Shown: positions 38,276-53,903, counted from the stretch's first letter. The stretch is DNA of 64,000 bases from Odontesthes bonariensis (GCF_027942865.1 NC_134509.1:27152697-27216696); one strand, 5' to 3'. Numbers and translations are program-made. Notes: generated by a model from the letters alone, not told the origin.

Positions 38276-40579
38276 GCACTTGTCATATGAAAATTGCACA
38301 GTGTAGATTGTTACTATCTTTCCTGTAGAGATATTGTACTCTCTTATTCACATCATTTGAAATGAATCACTAAACGTCTCTACATCCTTTTTAACATTCC
38401 AGGCACTTTTAGGTTTCCTGTTTCCCAGGCATTTTAATTTATTACTGTTTTTGTATGGGATTTGAGAAGAGAGGATGAAAAGCAAGAGGGTTTTTTTTTC
38501 TCTTTTGTATGCTGAATATCTAAAGAAGCAGAGGAATACATTTTCTTCAGGCATCCACATGTCAACTGATACAAACATTAACAAACAAAGACACACTGTA
38601 AACCCATAAATATTCATTCTGTCATCTGCCTCCTTCATAAAGTCGACATGTTAGTCAGAAATGTTGATTGTTTGGTAAACAACAGCCAAAACCACTTACT
38701 ATGCTGTTATGTTATCTCTCTCATTAGATCAACAAGTAGCAACCCCATGGGTCTACTCCTGTAATTGTACTGCTGCTTAGGTTGAAAATATCTACTCACC
38801 CACATTAAGTTCCAACAATTCTGATATAAGGAATAAAGGAAAAAAGAAATCATACCATTCCCGTGAAGGACTGAAATTGCAATAATCCCAACACAATACA
38901 ACAAATTGATAAATAACTCAATAAGTGTATATGTCGATAAATGCTACTAAAACAAATCAATTGATTTGTTCATTCAATAATTAACTTATAGAATGTAAAA
39001 TAAGATATTTCTGCTTTAACTCCCAAATATATACCCATAACTTTGTGTTACTACCCTTATTTATTTACTTTAGCATTAAATTTAGAATTTCCTTTCTTGA
39101 TTTAAATCTATCATTGATTCATTCATATATTCATTATTTTATCCATCAATTTATTTGTTGATTTTTTTTACTTACTGTATTTGCCCTTCATTTCTGTCCC
39201 TTAACTTATTTATCAATGTATTTCATTGTGATTGTAAAATGTATTTTCAATTCAATCCTTCTGCAATTTTTTATTCGTGGATGCATTTATTTCTGTTTTA
39301 GTCTATTCCAGGCTCGGTTTTTTGTCAGTGTGACTTGAATCCTGATGAGTAGTATAAAAGGGCTAAAGCTCCCAGAGTGAAGCAACTCTCAGCTATGAAC
39401 CGTTTTCCTAACTCATTGCAAACCAAATCGATACAGTGAAAATCCACATCATTGCACATTGACTCTACAATGAACACCCAGAATGACTGAGTTGACTTTT
39501 TCTAGTGTAAATAGGAAATTGAAAAAAATCTAATAGCAAAAGAAAAGTAAAATAAACAGGGGTTTTAACATTAAGTCACATGAATATAGTTGTAAATAAT
39601 TGCAGAAAAAAAAATTCACATTTACCAGTAATACACAAATTACATTTTAGATTTAGTTACATTTATTGGCATATTCACTTATTATATAATTTGAAATTTT
39701 TGGCAATTACTTTGGATTATGGGAGTTCCAGTCTTCTATAGCTATACATGAGTTATAGTGGTAATCTTTCTCAAGATGGATATTGATCCTTATTCAATCA
39801 CATTTTTACTTGGAAGTTATTCACATCTGACTTTCTGTGTTGTATAAGGTTGTGTGTGTGTTTCCTTTCAAAGTGCTAAATGTCCTTCTGATCTGGCCAG
39901 ATGGTTTTATGACTCTCCTTAATGGGTTGGAATGTATCTGCCAGCTAATGCATAAGTAGACAAACTGCTGGTCAAATGTTCATCGAACATATTTAAATAT
40001 CTGTGAAATTTATAAGCTGAAAGAAAGCTCATGGGTGTGTGCAAGTGTGTGTGTTTTGAATAATGACATTTTAACAGTTCAGTTTGAGAGAAAATTATCA
40101 GGTGCGAAGAGGTAAAAGCAGAGGTTCATCGATAGTTGTTACAATGGTGATGTAGGAGAGGAGATTTAGAGAGAAAGATAATCATTTTACTAAAGGTGAT
40201 GTGACCAGAGGAGTTGCTAGTTTGTAGGTGGACTTTGAATATATGACAGAGTATGTTCTTAAAAAAGGACAATATGCTCTGCACGCTTTATATCCTCCAA
40301 AAAACGATTCATATAGGTGCGGCTGGGTTTATTTTTTGTTGGTCCATAAATGTGCCCCTCCTCACCTTAGGCATCCTGAATCCTGTAAAACCTTAAGGTC
40401 TTAAAGAAAATGACAAAGGAAAGTGCTGGTTTATCAAAAGATGGAAAATAACAGAGCAGACGAGAGAGGATTAACCAGACACTGCAGTTTTCATCCTAAA
40501 TATTCATTTGTAAATCAGCCTTGGAGATTGTTCCACATGGAACAATGGTTCATGGAGTTAAACATTCCAGATACCAAAG
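38276..40579. other. Intergenic, nothing recognised
   Basis: Very AT-rich, with stretches of TTTATTTATT type around 39050-39300. No supported gene or bounded element. Confidence 0.5.
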
Positions 40580-40817
40580 TTTAATCAGCTGAACAACTGA
40601 AGATATCTACCCCCACCTTGTGGATGTAAGTTGTTACTACAGAAATCTTGGCCCTCCTAATCCTGCTTTGGGCCCCCTATACTCTCAAGTATGAAACAAT
40701 ACATTGCAACCTTTATCATATTTTTCATGGAGCTTTAACAATATATTTCAGAATCCTTCCCGGCCATTCACAAATATGTGACAGTTTGAATTAAAAAATA
40801 ATAACAATAAAAAAGGT

Positions 40818-41500
40818 TCAACAATCTGCATTGAACTCTAAAAGTTTAGAACATTCAGTGAGATTCAACAATATGCTGGAGCTTCCATGGTTTACAATCA
40901 GGCTACTTCCGATGTGCAAATGACCAAAGCAGTTATGAAGATAGAAATCTTGAGTTATGGCCAGCTTTATGTTTTGAAGCACCCTTAACAAATATTTTTG
41001 ATCGATGGTAGACATGTTTTGGCGCTGATCAGTGCAAAAGTCTGAAGCCACCCTTCATTTCTTTAACCCTTCCTTCCAAGGAGCTAATGTTCTTGAAATC
41101 TTTCCCGATGGTCTTGAGCAACACTTTTTCAGAATTTCTGAAGGTCTTTCAAAGGTTTTCTGTCTGACACTGTCTACTTTTCCATTTATTTTTACTTGTC
41201 ATATCTTGATATGGCACATAGTGAATCTGGAAGGAACTGGACAGATGTAGTACCAAAAAAAAGGCAGACGTAAAAAACATATTTAGAACAGATGAACAGG
41301 ATCTGAAATCTTTAAGGAATGTAAAAAAAAAATTGAGCAATGTCCTGAAACATGCTTTATACCTCCCATCATCATGGGAAGCTTCTTCTGTTCTAACTGA
41401 CTAGTGGTGAATTTCAGGCTCATGAGCTGTTTTTGGAATATAATTTAAAGCTGGTTCTGTGCTGGAGCCACTGGAGCTGACTGTGGAAAGAAGAATGTAG
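40818..41500. repeat. Probable degraded DNA-transposon-derived repeat
   Basis: The block around 41030-41200 (GTCTGAAGCCACCCTTCATT and following) resembles a dispersed fish repeat. No termini or target duplication were found, so the call is weak. Confidence 0.3.
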
Positions 41501-41821
41501 CATAAGCTGCTCAACATAATGGACAACACTGCACACCCTCTACATAACATAGTGATCAAAGAACAGTCAGAGGCTTCTTAAACTCTGCAGCACCAAAGAA
41601 TGTTACAAGAACGCATTCCTGCCCACAGCAAAACCTGTGGGAGCCAAAGTGTGTTTCAACATGCTTTTGTTTGTTAAGTGTGAAAGTTCATATGAATGGA
41701 TAAAACGTTGATTAGAAATAGGTGGAAGGTTATTTAATTCATTTGATTGAATTCATGTTTATTTTAAAAGAATTTTGTAACATTTTGTTAGAAGCCATTG
41801 TTTATATTACTGTCGCTTTAA

Positions 41822-43370
41822 AGGAGCCATGTCATGAAATTTTGACTTTTTAAGGTTGTTTAACATTAATATGAGTTCCCCTAGCCTGCCTGCGGTCCCC
41901 CAGTGGCTAAAAATGACGATAGACCTAAACCATGCAATGGAAATTATTCTCCGCCTTTGGTAATGTGACCATGCAGATGGCCCGATCGGGAAAGCTGCCT
42001 CTTATGATGTGGCACCTCATATGACGTGAAGGTTGCTTCCCCCCAGAGCCCATATATGGCTATGCCAAAACTGCCTTTCCCCGCCCACAGCTCTTTGGCC
42101 AGCTCATTGCGCTGTACATGGATGTAAAAAATCTGTTTAGAGCTCCTGCATCAGAACCTCTAAAGAGCCAGTGGACAGATTTAGTTTTTTCTGGGAAAGT
42201 GACGACAGAACCGAAGAGATTTGTGTGTGTGTGCGCCAAATATTTCACCGACGAATGTTTCCAGAACTAGGGCTAATACCGAGCCCAATAAGGGAGAGCC
42301 CAGACACCCTGCGGAGGAAACTCATTTGGTCGCTTGTATTCGCAATCTCATTCTCTCTGTCACTACCCACAGCTCGTGACCATAGGTGAGGGTAGGGATA
42401 TAGACTGACCGGTAAATCGAGAGCTTCGCCTTCTGGCTCAGCTCCTTCTTCACCAGGACGGGCCGGTGCAGAGCCCGCATCACTGCAGACGCCGCACCGA
42501 TCCGCCTGTCCATCTCCTGCTCCATACGTCCCTCACTTGGGGAAAGATCTCATTCCAGAGAGTAAGTAATTTAACGCTCTATTATTGTGTTGCTTTCCTG
42601 TATGTACAGTATAGTTACATATTTCTTGTTACCACAAGAAAGGGTTTGTATCGTTATCTATGCAGCTAATAGCATCTGCAAGCACTTATCTCTGCCAACT
42701 GGGTTGTTGGAGGTGTTTGCATGCCCATGAGATGGTTAGCTCGCTCATTTTAACCAAAACCCCCTACTTCAAGCTTCCTGAAGAAGAATGAATCCGCAAA
42801 TTCAGTGCATTTCATCAGGATAACGATTCATTCATGGTTCCAGCGCTAGCGCTACGTGCATCTTTGCAAACCTGAGCAATCAGATGAGAATGTCAAAATC
42901 CTCACTCCTACTTTCCCCTTCACGCACGCCTTTTTTGTCGTCTTGCTGTGTCTTGTGTAGCACTTGCTTGATGTTTGACTGTGTTAGGAAAGTTGTTCAC
43001 TAACTAGTTCGTTATATTGCCAAAGTAAGCTCATTTCAACAGGTTTCGCTAGTTTTACGGCATAGGGCTGCCGCGCCATCTACGTGCCATAGCGATTCAC
43101 AAAATATTTGCGCATGGTACAACCGGCGTAAGTAAGGCCACACCCCCACCCTCCGCTTTGCTCCGCCTTTCTCCTCCTAATTTGCATTTAAAGCTGCAGA
43201 CCCTAAACAGCTCATTCTGAGGATCCTAAGGAAAGCTCATTTTTGGGACCGGCTGTAATTCTGCACCAAGGCAGAATTTTGGGGGAAAAAACTCAGAGAC
43301 AGTATAAGGGGACCACTAAAGCCTATAAAAATATATAAAAGCCTCCATTTATTTTCATGCCATGGCACCT
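41822..43370. mobile_element. Kolobok-like DNA transposon with TTAA target duplication
   Basis: TTAA stands at 41818-41821 and 43371-43374. The inner ends are AGGAGCCATGTCATGAAA and the complement of AGGTGCCATGGCATGAAA (16 of 18 match). TTAA duplication with AGG-type ends fits Kolobok better than piggyBac, whose ends begin CCC. The 1.5-kb copy has no transposase frame and contains a LINE fragment. Confidence 0.75.
42322..42525 (-). pseudogene. LINE reverse transcriptase C-terminal fragment
   Basis: On the minus strand the frame reads MDRRIGAASAVMRAL, LSQKAKLSIYRSVYIPTL and TYGHELWVVTERM. This is the region after the RT core in a fish non-LTR retrotransposon. Both ends are cut, and it lies inside the Kolobok-like element. 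Confidence 0.8.
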
Positions 43371-44074
43371 TTAAGAAAACAGCGCTTTCGCGCACACAGG
43401 TGTTTGGAGACAGTTGAGGCTTAATTAAGGACCGAGCGACACAGTTTTCTAATGCCCCTTTTCCACCGCCAAGCTAGCCCTACTCTACTCGGTTCGATAT
43501 AGCCCAACACTACACTACACGACACGGCACCAGTAACATTTTCTTTTCCACCCAAACTGTGGCCTGGAAGTGGGCGGAGTCGGTCCGTTCACCACTAACA
43601 TGACGCCGGTTTCAGGTGACTACAAAGTGTCACGCCGCGGTTAGTCAAAAGTAAACACAAGATCGAGTGTAATGTGTAATGCAGTTGACAATCCATATTG
43701 TTTAGTTAAACCAAGCTCTTTATTAAAAAAGACAGCACAAAAGTAAACAGCAGGAGTTGTCTCAGATACAGGCAATGCCGGTTTGGCAATGGTATTATCC
43801 GGGACCTATCCCGGCCCAAACCATCGACCTGGGCTGCTTGGACCATGGGGAAAATAGTTGTAACTAATTTTTGTCACTTATCTTATTCTTGCATTAATAT
43901 CAATTCAACTGTAGTCTGCATAAATTCACCATTGCAGCGCAGCCGCCTGCAGCATCACAGCAGATTAAATAGGTTCTACCATGTAAGGGAATTCTCTCCT
44001 CCCAAATGTTTCAGATGGTTTGGCCCATGGCTCGTCTTTTAAATAACAATGGCGCGACACAGAGCGCGTCAGTG

Positions 44075-45478
44075 ATGGAGGGTAGAAAGTGGCCAGGTGG
44101 AACAGAGAGGGCTAAGCTCAAAAAAAGACAGGAGGTGGCAGCCAAATGTGCCAAATTGACAGATATCTTCTCAAGACAAGCTGGTAGGTTACTGAGAGAT
44201 ATGGATAGTAGGCCTGGTTGTGAATTTGATCAAATAGGCTATAACGTGGCGAACGTTTGCAATGTCAACTCAACTGTCATCTGACAGCTTTTGTTGTTAA
44301 ATATGTAAAATCTCACAATTTATATGATTTAGAAGTGTATTCCTATATTCAAAGAAGAACCGAACACTTTCTTTAGGCTACATTCCAGTTCTGATGAATA
44401 ATTGCTTAACGCTTTATCACGCTTTATCTCCTCATCAACTGTAGCCTGCATTCCCACAGGCGCGCACGTGTGGTTACTAACGCAATATTAAATAGGGGCG
44501 ATCACATTTGTTGTTTGATATTTGTTATTAAATGCATCTCAAACATGCATTAAAATAAATATAATTATTTAGAAGGGCTGTGCAAATATTGTACATGGTT
44601 CGCGTGCGCAGGGGCAGCGCGAGCACGTTGGGGTGTTTAGTTGCCTTTTTTTAATTACTGGAGAGTCTGCACGCGCGTTCTATCCGCGGGAATCAGCATC
44701 ATGTTTCATGTTCAAGCCTTCCCCTCCTATTTATTATAATGTGAGCTGAGCCCGCTCACGCCCGTGCAGGGAATAGACTGTTCTATTTTCAAGTTACAAT
44801 GAGCACTTATCCGGACACCGCGCGGGCACGACGCTTTGATGTGAAAGGAAGAATCTGTTTTCTTGTTGATTTCTATCCATTTCGGACTGAACACGGATGC
44901 AGATGCAGACATGTTTACGTCCTGTGCTTGCTGTGTGTAAACGAACCGAACACTTGCTTTACATTCCTGTTTTCCATATTTTGACAAACAGTTTCAAGTG
45001 CTATCACGCTTATTTCGTCTCGCCGTCATATCGTGCATTTCCATAGAGGGGCGCACACTGTGGTTATCAACTAACAATTAAATATATATTTTTTTTATTG
45101 TTATCGATTGTTTTCTAGCATCAGATCAGCAGACCACTTCCAGTGCTACTGATGATCCCAAGGAGGGCACGACTACTGAAGGGCCAGGTAGAGGAAGATA
45201 CTGTAGTTAGTCAAGATAGACATTTGTGATGTAAAATATTGGCATAGAGAAGAAAACCATAAGGTGGTAGGGTGGTAGACTAAATCATACAAATCATTTA
45301 ACACAACCACAATTAAATAAATAAATGAATTAATCAGTGAATGAAAGGATAAATAAAGTGTGTCATGTTTTCCAGCAACATAGACAACTCTTAATGAACA
45401 TTTTCTGTAGCCTCAGAGGATCAGGTGCAGTCTGAAGGAGAATGCACTCCATATCAGAATGGCCTGAATTTGAATTAA
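44075..45478 (+). CDS. Spliced hAT/ZMYM-type N-terminal ORF inside the Harbinger element
   Basis: Three exons join in frame (44075-44183, 45119-45187, 45411-45478) with GT-AG borders, giving 81 codons and a stop. Exon 1 encodes MEGRKWPGGTERAKLKK followed by AAKCAKLTDIF. I recognise this as the N-terminus of TTF-finger hAT transposases and ZMYM-like proteins. Exons 2 and 3 encode a Ser/Thr/Glu-rich linker and each starts with Ala-Ser after the splice. No TTF finger or catalytic domain follows. The stop overlaps the stop of the opposing SANT gene. Either a hAT element is nested here with lost borders, or its start was joined to the Harbinger element by deletion. Confidence 0.5.
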
Positions 45479-46259
45479 ATTCCCGGACTGAGAAAATGGC
45501 CCACCCCGGCCCTGGATACAGGCGTCGACGCCAGTGTTGGTGCCGGTAGAATGCAGATAGCAGCTGCTGCCTCAGCAGCAGATTGCGATGCCAATGTCGG
45601 TTCTGAAGCCTGCAGGATTGGAGGATCTTCGCTGACCTCAGCAACCGAACACTCATCGGTTGCACAAACCGAGTCTTGAGTGAAAAAAAATAAAAAGTGT
45701 GAACATACGAAACGCATACAGTAACCGCATTGGTGAGACACTGTGCTAGCCTTCCAAAACAGCGTTGTTTGCTAGCTCACTCAGAACAACTTACATGAGA
45801 CACCTGTGTAACTTTTTACATAAGTTAAAGACTGAACATGTATTTGTTACGATATAAAACATGCATTTGTTAAGACATATGCGTTGCACCAATGGGATAA
45901 GAACAACTTACCATTTTTCATCGCCTCCAACAAAGACGTCGCCGTATCCACGCCGTTCGCCGGGCGGTGACAGTAAATGCCGTCCATTTGGTCGAACCAC
46001 TTCCATGTCTTTCGGTTTGACCCACTCCGGCTGTTGTGGTCCTTTACCTGCCGGTAATAGCTCTTCAGCTTGTCTCGGCACTGCTGAGAATTCCGGTGAT
46101 AGCATGGCTAGCCATCAGCTTGGTTATATCCTGGAACACCTTCTCATTTCATGTCGCTCCGTCCAGTTCCTTCTGCACGCGGTCCTCGGCCACCACACAC
46201 AGAAAGGTCTGCACCTCGCTCACTGTCCATGGGCTGGCTTTCTTTCTCTGGTCTTCCAT
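45475..46259 (-). pseudogene. Harbinger SANT/Myb-like DNA-binding protein gene, broken
   Basis: Exon 1 starts at 46259 (MEDQRKK) and reads KASPWTVSEVQTFLCVVAED, then VFQDITKLMA, QQCRDKLKSYYR and KTWKWFDQM, a trihelix SANT/Myb-like domain of about 90 residues. It ends at 45912 with a GTAAG donor. Exon 2 (45674-45475) is Ala/Ser/Pro-rich and joins in phase. A TGA at about 46151-46149 and a 1-nt frameshift near 46105 interrupt exon 1, so this copy cannot make the full protein. In intact Harbinger elements this protein binds the ends and brings in the transposase. Confidence 0.75.
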
Positions 46260-46929
46260 CTTCACAATTCTGTTTATTCTCTGGTTCTCTCGCAGTTGTG
46301 TTTTCATACGTGGCGGGTGTTTCATACATAAAGCTCCCCGAGCTTCGTTGCGTGTATGACGTAATTTCACCTGACCAATCAGTGGACAGCACTGATCATG
46401 TGACGTTTTAGCACCGACAAGTACCTACTAGACCCACCTCTGAAGCAGGTACTTGCCGGGGCTCAAAATTGTAACGGGTCCCACCTTCAACCCGCGGTGG
46501 AAAAGCTCCCAACCAGGGTAGAGTGGGACCGTGTAGAGCTGTGTTGGTACAAAAATGTTCGGTGGAAAAGGGGCATAACCGCAGTACCTTTTCTAATGAG
46601 AAACTTTGATTTGGAATACTCCTGTAACAAGATACCTTGGAAAACTTTGGAATAAATACATTGTGTTCATCTTTTACACCGTAGTCCTGTGGACGTTTCT
46701 TGTTTTCCGTCCAGTCAAGGTACACGAGTTACGTCAACCTGGTTTAAAGCTTCAGCGCCCACAAAACCCTATACAATGACATTTTATAATGACACATGAT
46801 TCTTTATGGGGATTGATAAAGTATCATTCAGTTCAATTCATCTGAAAAAAATCAATTAACTTAAAGACTACTTCTGTGCAATGATTTTATCTACACTTAC
46901 ACATATGGTGATCTTTAAAAAAGAAATGT

Positions 46930-47390
46930 AGAAGCAGCTGAATGTTTGGAATCATACAGTCAACAATGTGGAAAATAACCACATTGCTGTAACCACACTG
47001 AGTACCATCAAGGCTTATGGAATGATGAATCATCTCTAGAGCCTAGACCTCAACATTATTAAAGCAGGGTGGGATCATCTTGTCAGAAAACAGGACAAGA
47101 GGCAGCCGACATCCAAACAAGAGCTTTGAAAGAAGCCTGGAGAACTATTCCTGAAGACTACTGAAATAAATTACCCTTGTCTAAGAGGCTTCAGACTGTG
47201 TTAAAGAAAAAAGCTGCTATAATAGATATTTAATTTTTTCCCCTTAAGTACTATATTTCTATTTATGATTGAACATGTTTCAATAAATCATTGCACCTAT
47301 ATCATGTTTTCCTGGAAATATATAAAGAAATGATGGGTGACTCGAGGCTTTTGCACAATACTGCATTCTGGACGATTGCTAACACAATTC
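46930..47390 (+). repeat. Tc1-like transposase C-terminal fossil
   Basis: Degraded reading with tokens of the Tc1 family C-terminal region (LNIIKAGWDHL, then a KQDKRQPTSKQEL-like run) broken by stops. Position and order suit the 3' part of a Tc1-like element. No termini were found. Confidence 0.4.
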
Positions 47391-48037
47391 TCTATAAATG
47401 CTTTTATGAGGCGATAACATCTCTGTCCTGACACATGTCTCAGTATCTTCTAGAGCGTTTAATATAGTCCCCTTTCAGGTGTTCTGAAACTTACATTTCG
47501 ATTTTACCTCCTCACTGATGCTAGAGTTTATTTTCAGAAAACTAGGATTTTTGCACAAGTAGGCAGAGGAATGCATGCCATTTCCAGAACATCCCTCTCA
47601 GATTCAACCTTCATTTCCTTCCAGCCTCTGTTTTCAAACTTCCTGTATCTGTCTCCAAGGGCAACAGCACAAACAAAATAAGAAGCTGCTTCTTTATGAG
47701 TGATTAATGACTTATTTACCTTTTAAGTGAGGCAGTAAGCCACAGCTGAACCAGCATGTGCAGCCAAAATATGGGGTAAAAATGGCTCAGAATGCACATA
47801 TGACACATCAAACTTCAAGACAGAAGAGCTACACCAGCGGAAGATAACCTGACGCTATATCTGAGGCACAGGCTCACCCATAATGGACAGAAAAATTATT
47901 GTCTTCTGGATTTCTGCTAAGGTTGCAGATAACGTGCAGAATTATTGAAAGCTGCATCCAACAACTTCAAAATCCTGCAATCCAAAAATCCCAACTACTT
48001 AACACAGTAATTAGTCAGGTGCATTGATGTTTGAGAG

Positions 48038-49253
48038 CAGGTCCGTTGCGTTAAGGTAGGCAATGTAGGCGATTGCCTAGGGCCCCCGAGTAGGAGGGGG
48101 CCCCCCAAGGACGACAGGTTATGTATTTTTTATTTATTTTTTTTAATTGAAAGAAAAGTCTGATACAAATGCAACATGAATCAAACAACAGGCATACCAA
48201 TAAGACAGGTTATGTATTCAACAGCAATGACGATTTTAAATAGCTTCATATATGCGCAGTCATCTGTATGAAGGGCTTTGCTGCGAAGGCAGCAAGAGCG
48301 CCTCCCTAGAGCATGCGATGGCCGAAAAGCGCAACGACAGTGTAGTCGAAATACCCCAGCTCGAGGGGCCCCCCCCTCCCCATTGGTTGGCTGTGACAGC
48401 GTCAAGTCAAGTGCAAATACCTAGAACTGACAATGAAGCGAAATTATCTCTCTGGGAACCAAAAAAGGAAGAAGAAAAAGGAAGAGGGGGAGAAAAAAAA
48501 ACAAGACACCGGTAAGTAGACTCTATACAATCAACATGAAAATTGTGCCAGGGTATACCGTATTTTGCAAGAGTGAGGTTGTAACGACGACTAGCTAAGA
48601 ACTGTGGAAACTAGCTTACCTGAGCTGTCCCACAGCGTGGGAAAGTTCATGCACTTGTAGCATGGGACGTGCTTATCAAAAATGTCAATAGGAACTAAGG
48701 TATTATTCATTATGTGCATTATTATAGCTCTAGTCTTGTGTCGAGGGCACATTCAAATTGCTCCCATACCGAGCCAATCATAACTATTTTAAACAAACGG
48801 CAAATAAGTTTATGACCGTGGTCAGATATTACCAATCTATTACCACCTATTACCATCTAAGTCGGTTTCAGTTCTGTTATACAACAGGACTGCATGTTAG
48901 GCTAACAGTTTTCTGGTAAGCTTTATTTGTTAGCAGTCTTTAGCAGTTGGTGAACACATTTCTTGTGGCCCTGTTGGCTTTGTAATGGTGCGTCTGATCT
49001 ATGATCATGTGACCAATATCTCGGCAATTTCAAGACTGCCACATCCCTATGAAACACTTACTTTTTTTTTTTTAAATAAAGGCTACTTTTCAGAGTATGT
49101 TTGACCTCTTTTGTGATTAAAATGCACGAAATTTCATGTAGGAAATACAAAATTTTTTGGGGGAGGACCCCCAGACCAGCCGTAAAAAAAAAAGCCCTCG
49201 GGCCCCCAAAAACCCCTTTGCCTAGGGCCCCCAAAATCCTAGAAACGGGCCTG
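48038..49253. mobile_element. hAT transposon, non-autonomous, 1.2 kb
   Basis: Target duplication TTTGAGAG at 48030-48037 and 49254-49261 is perfect. Termini are CAGGTCCGTT at the left and the complement of CAGGCCCGTT at the right. GCCTAGGGCCCCC and related C-runs lie just inside both ends. It keeps one transposase exon and nothing else of the gene. Confidence 0.92.
48433..48511 (+). pseudogene. First exon of a hAT transposase, remnant
   Basis: ATG at 48433 opens MKRNYLSGNQKRKKKK and continues with a lysine/glutamate run to a strong donor (CACCG|GTAAGTAG). A basic start of this kind is usual for TTF-finger hAT transposases. No later exon is left in the element. Confidence 0.55.
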
Positions 49254-49261
49254 TTTGAGAG

Positions 49262-49959
49262 TAGGCTACATCAAATATCTTGTTCATGTGGTACAAAACA
49301 CCACATGCCCTCTTAGAGAGACCCTGCCATTTGTATACTTAAGGTAGAAGGAGACAGATTGGAAATCAGGTGGGTAATAACACACAAGCATTCCAAATTG
49401 GAACTACTGAAACCATATGCCAGATATTGTCTACATTTTATAATCCTTTAGATACAAGAAAAATTCAGCCTCAGTCAACTAATGGCATATGGAATTCATT
49501 GGTCAAGACAGTGGGCACATTGCAAGATGCCAAGAATTTTTTCTTTTTTTAATTTGCAGTCATGCAAGTACTTGAATGAACATTTCGCAGTCTGTTGAAA
49601 TGGATCTATCCATTTTGTCAGTCACAATTCGGGAAATTACAATCCTTGTGAAAGCATACGCGCACACACATGTTGCAGTGGTAGACAGTGCAACAACTGC
49701 ACTGTAAAACCGTACCATAATCATTTTCATCAATAACGTTTTGCCATCACAATAGGATACAGTGTATTCATTTCCATGATGTCAGACATGCTGTCAGCCG
49801 GTTAACACATTTCCACCGTAGGTTCTGAATCAATACCTAAAGAGACACGACAGCGCCGGGGCTGTTGCTTTGAGGGATATACCTCCTTCTCGGTCGCTTA
49901 CAGTATATCTCCTGCATTTTCTTTTCCAAACATTACGATTTGTGCGTGTCTACTCAGTC
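49262..49959. other. Intergenic gap upstream of the tubulin gene
   Basis: AT-rich, no coding or bounded repeat signal. Base composition rises toward GC at about 49840, where the promoter region begins. Confidence 0.5.
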
Positions 49960-52560
<2,601 letters not shown>

Positions 52561-52941
52561 GGCTAAAATCACTCATTTCTCATCTGCACTCATCCACAAC
52601 TCATCGAAGTATCCATCCACTTATTCCAACCCTACTCTGCTCTTCCACTGTGATGTTTTTTGTTGTTGTTACAGTGCTGCCCTTTCCCAGTTCTCTTATT
52701 CCTGTCTTCCTCTTTCTCCCGTCTCTGCCTCCTCTCCTGTTTCGTGTCTTAATAGACCAGAGTAGGGCCCACACACTAAACAACGAAATGACCCACCTAT
52801 CTTAGAGCTCATGTAGAGGTAGCTAACACAAGTGTGCTTGTGATCAATATCTTTCTGTTAATTTCCATTCACAACCATCATCAGATAAACATTTCCATAC
52901 CTGGGCCAATTTTATCAGTTGTCTGATTTGGCGTTGATTGA

Positions 52942-52947
52942 AATAAA
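52942..52947 (+). terminator. Polyadenylation signal of the tubulin gene
   Basis: AATAAA about 380 bp after the tubulin stop, followed by an A-run and then a GT-rich stretch (TGTGTGGGGTG), a classical 3'-end arrangement. Confidence 0.75.
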
Positions 52948-53903
52948 GTAGTTGAAAAAAAAATCTATATGTGTGGGGTGTTTTTATTTAATTTTTTTTT
53001 TATTCATGATTAGTTTTAACTTGAAAAAAAAAATGACAGCCTTTGTCTGAAATAAACTAAGCATGTGGATGTGCTCTTATCTTTCTACTGGGATTTTTAC
53101 AAAACAAATCAAAATGGAGACCTGCACAGTGCAGTTTAGCCTCAACACCACAAAGAGGCGCTATTGGAACTGTAAGCCTGGTGTATCTCTGAGAAGACCA
53201 GATACATCACTGGCTTATTCCCGCTATGAGACATTTAACAGCAAGTACTCCGTCATGACGTGCCAGAAATCTAATGTCCGTTTATTTGAGTGATGACCAG
53301 ACTCACAATGCCAGCTGTCAGCTTTGCTTGTAGGCAGTTTGAAGGATTTTCACACAAAAGCATGCATAAATCAAGTTATACCAGATTCAATGGTAGCTCC
53401 TCTTATCTTAGTACTTTATAAAGGGGTTAATAGGGTGTGAACACTGCACTACATTCTCCAGCTGCTGATCAGATTCTAATGTAGGGATTCACCAAGTGAA
53501 AAAATTATAAAGAAGAGGAGAGAAGAAACTATTAAAAGCTAGAGTTCCTTAAGGTCACTGAGTAGAAGTGCGACTTGTTAAACTTATTACTACAGCAGAA
53601 ATTAGATTTTTATTCATTAAGTTTATTCTCACCTGATGGCAGAAAACAAAAGCAGTGCAAGAAAGGGAAAGCAAAAAAAAGACATACGCTCCTAGACGTC
53701 ATTTACTCACTGACACACACATATTGACATCGATCAGGAAGTGTTTTGCCACTCCAGCGCTGACTTTGCAGACTGCTGCTACTGCTGTCGTCTGCCTTCG
53801 CTCATAACACTGCTTCATCAGAGGCATGGCTGTCATCTGAAAGACCTGCTGAAGACCTCTCGCCTCCTCGATAAACACATGGAAACAGTCACATTCAGAC
53901 AGG

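Larger units (their letters stand above)
43453..46575. mobile_element. PIF/Harbinger transposon, 3.1 kb
   Basis: Perfect 16-bp inverted ends (TGCCCCTTTTCCACCG) and a 3-bp TAA duplication at 43450-43452 and 46576-46578 identify PIF/Harbinger. A SANT/Myb-type gene on the minus strand, the usual partner gene of this superfamily, is present but broken. The DDE transposase is missing. In its place lies a plus-strand spliced ORF that looks hAT-derived. Confidence 0.92.
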
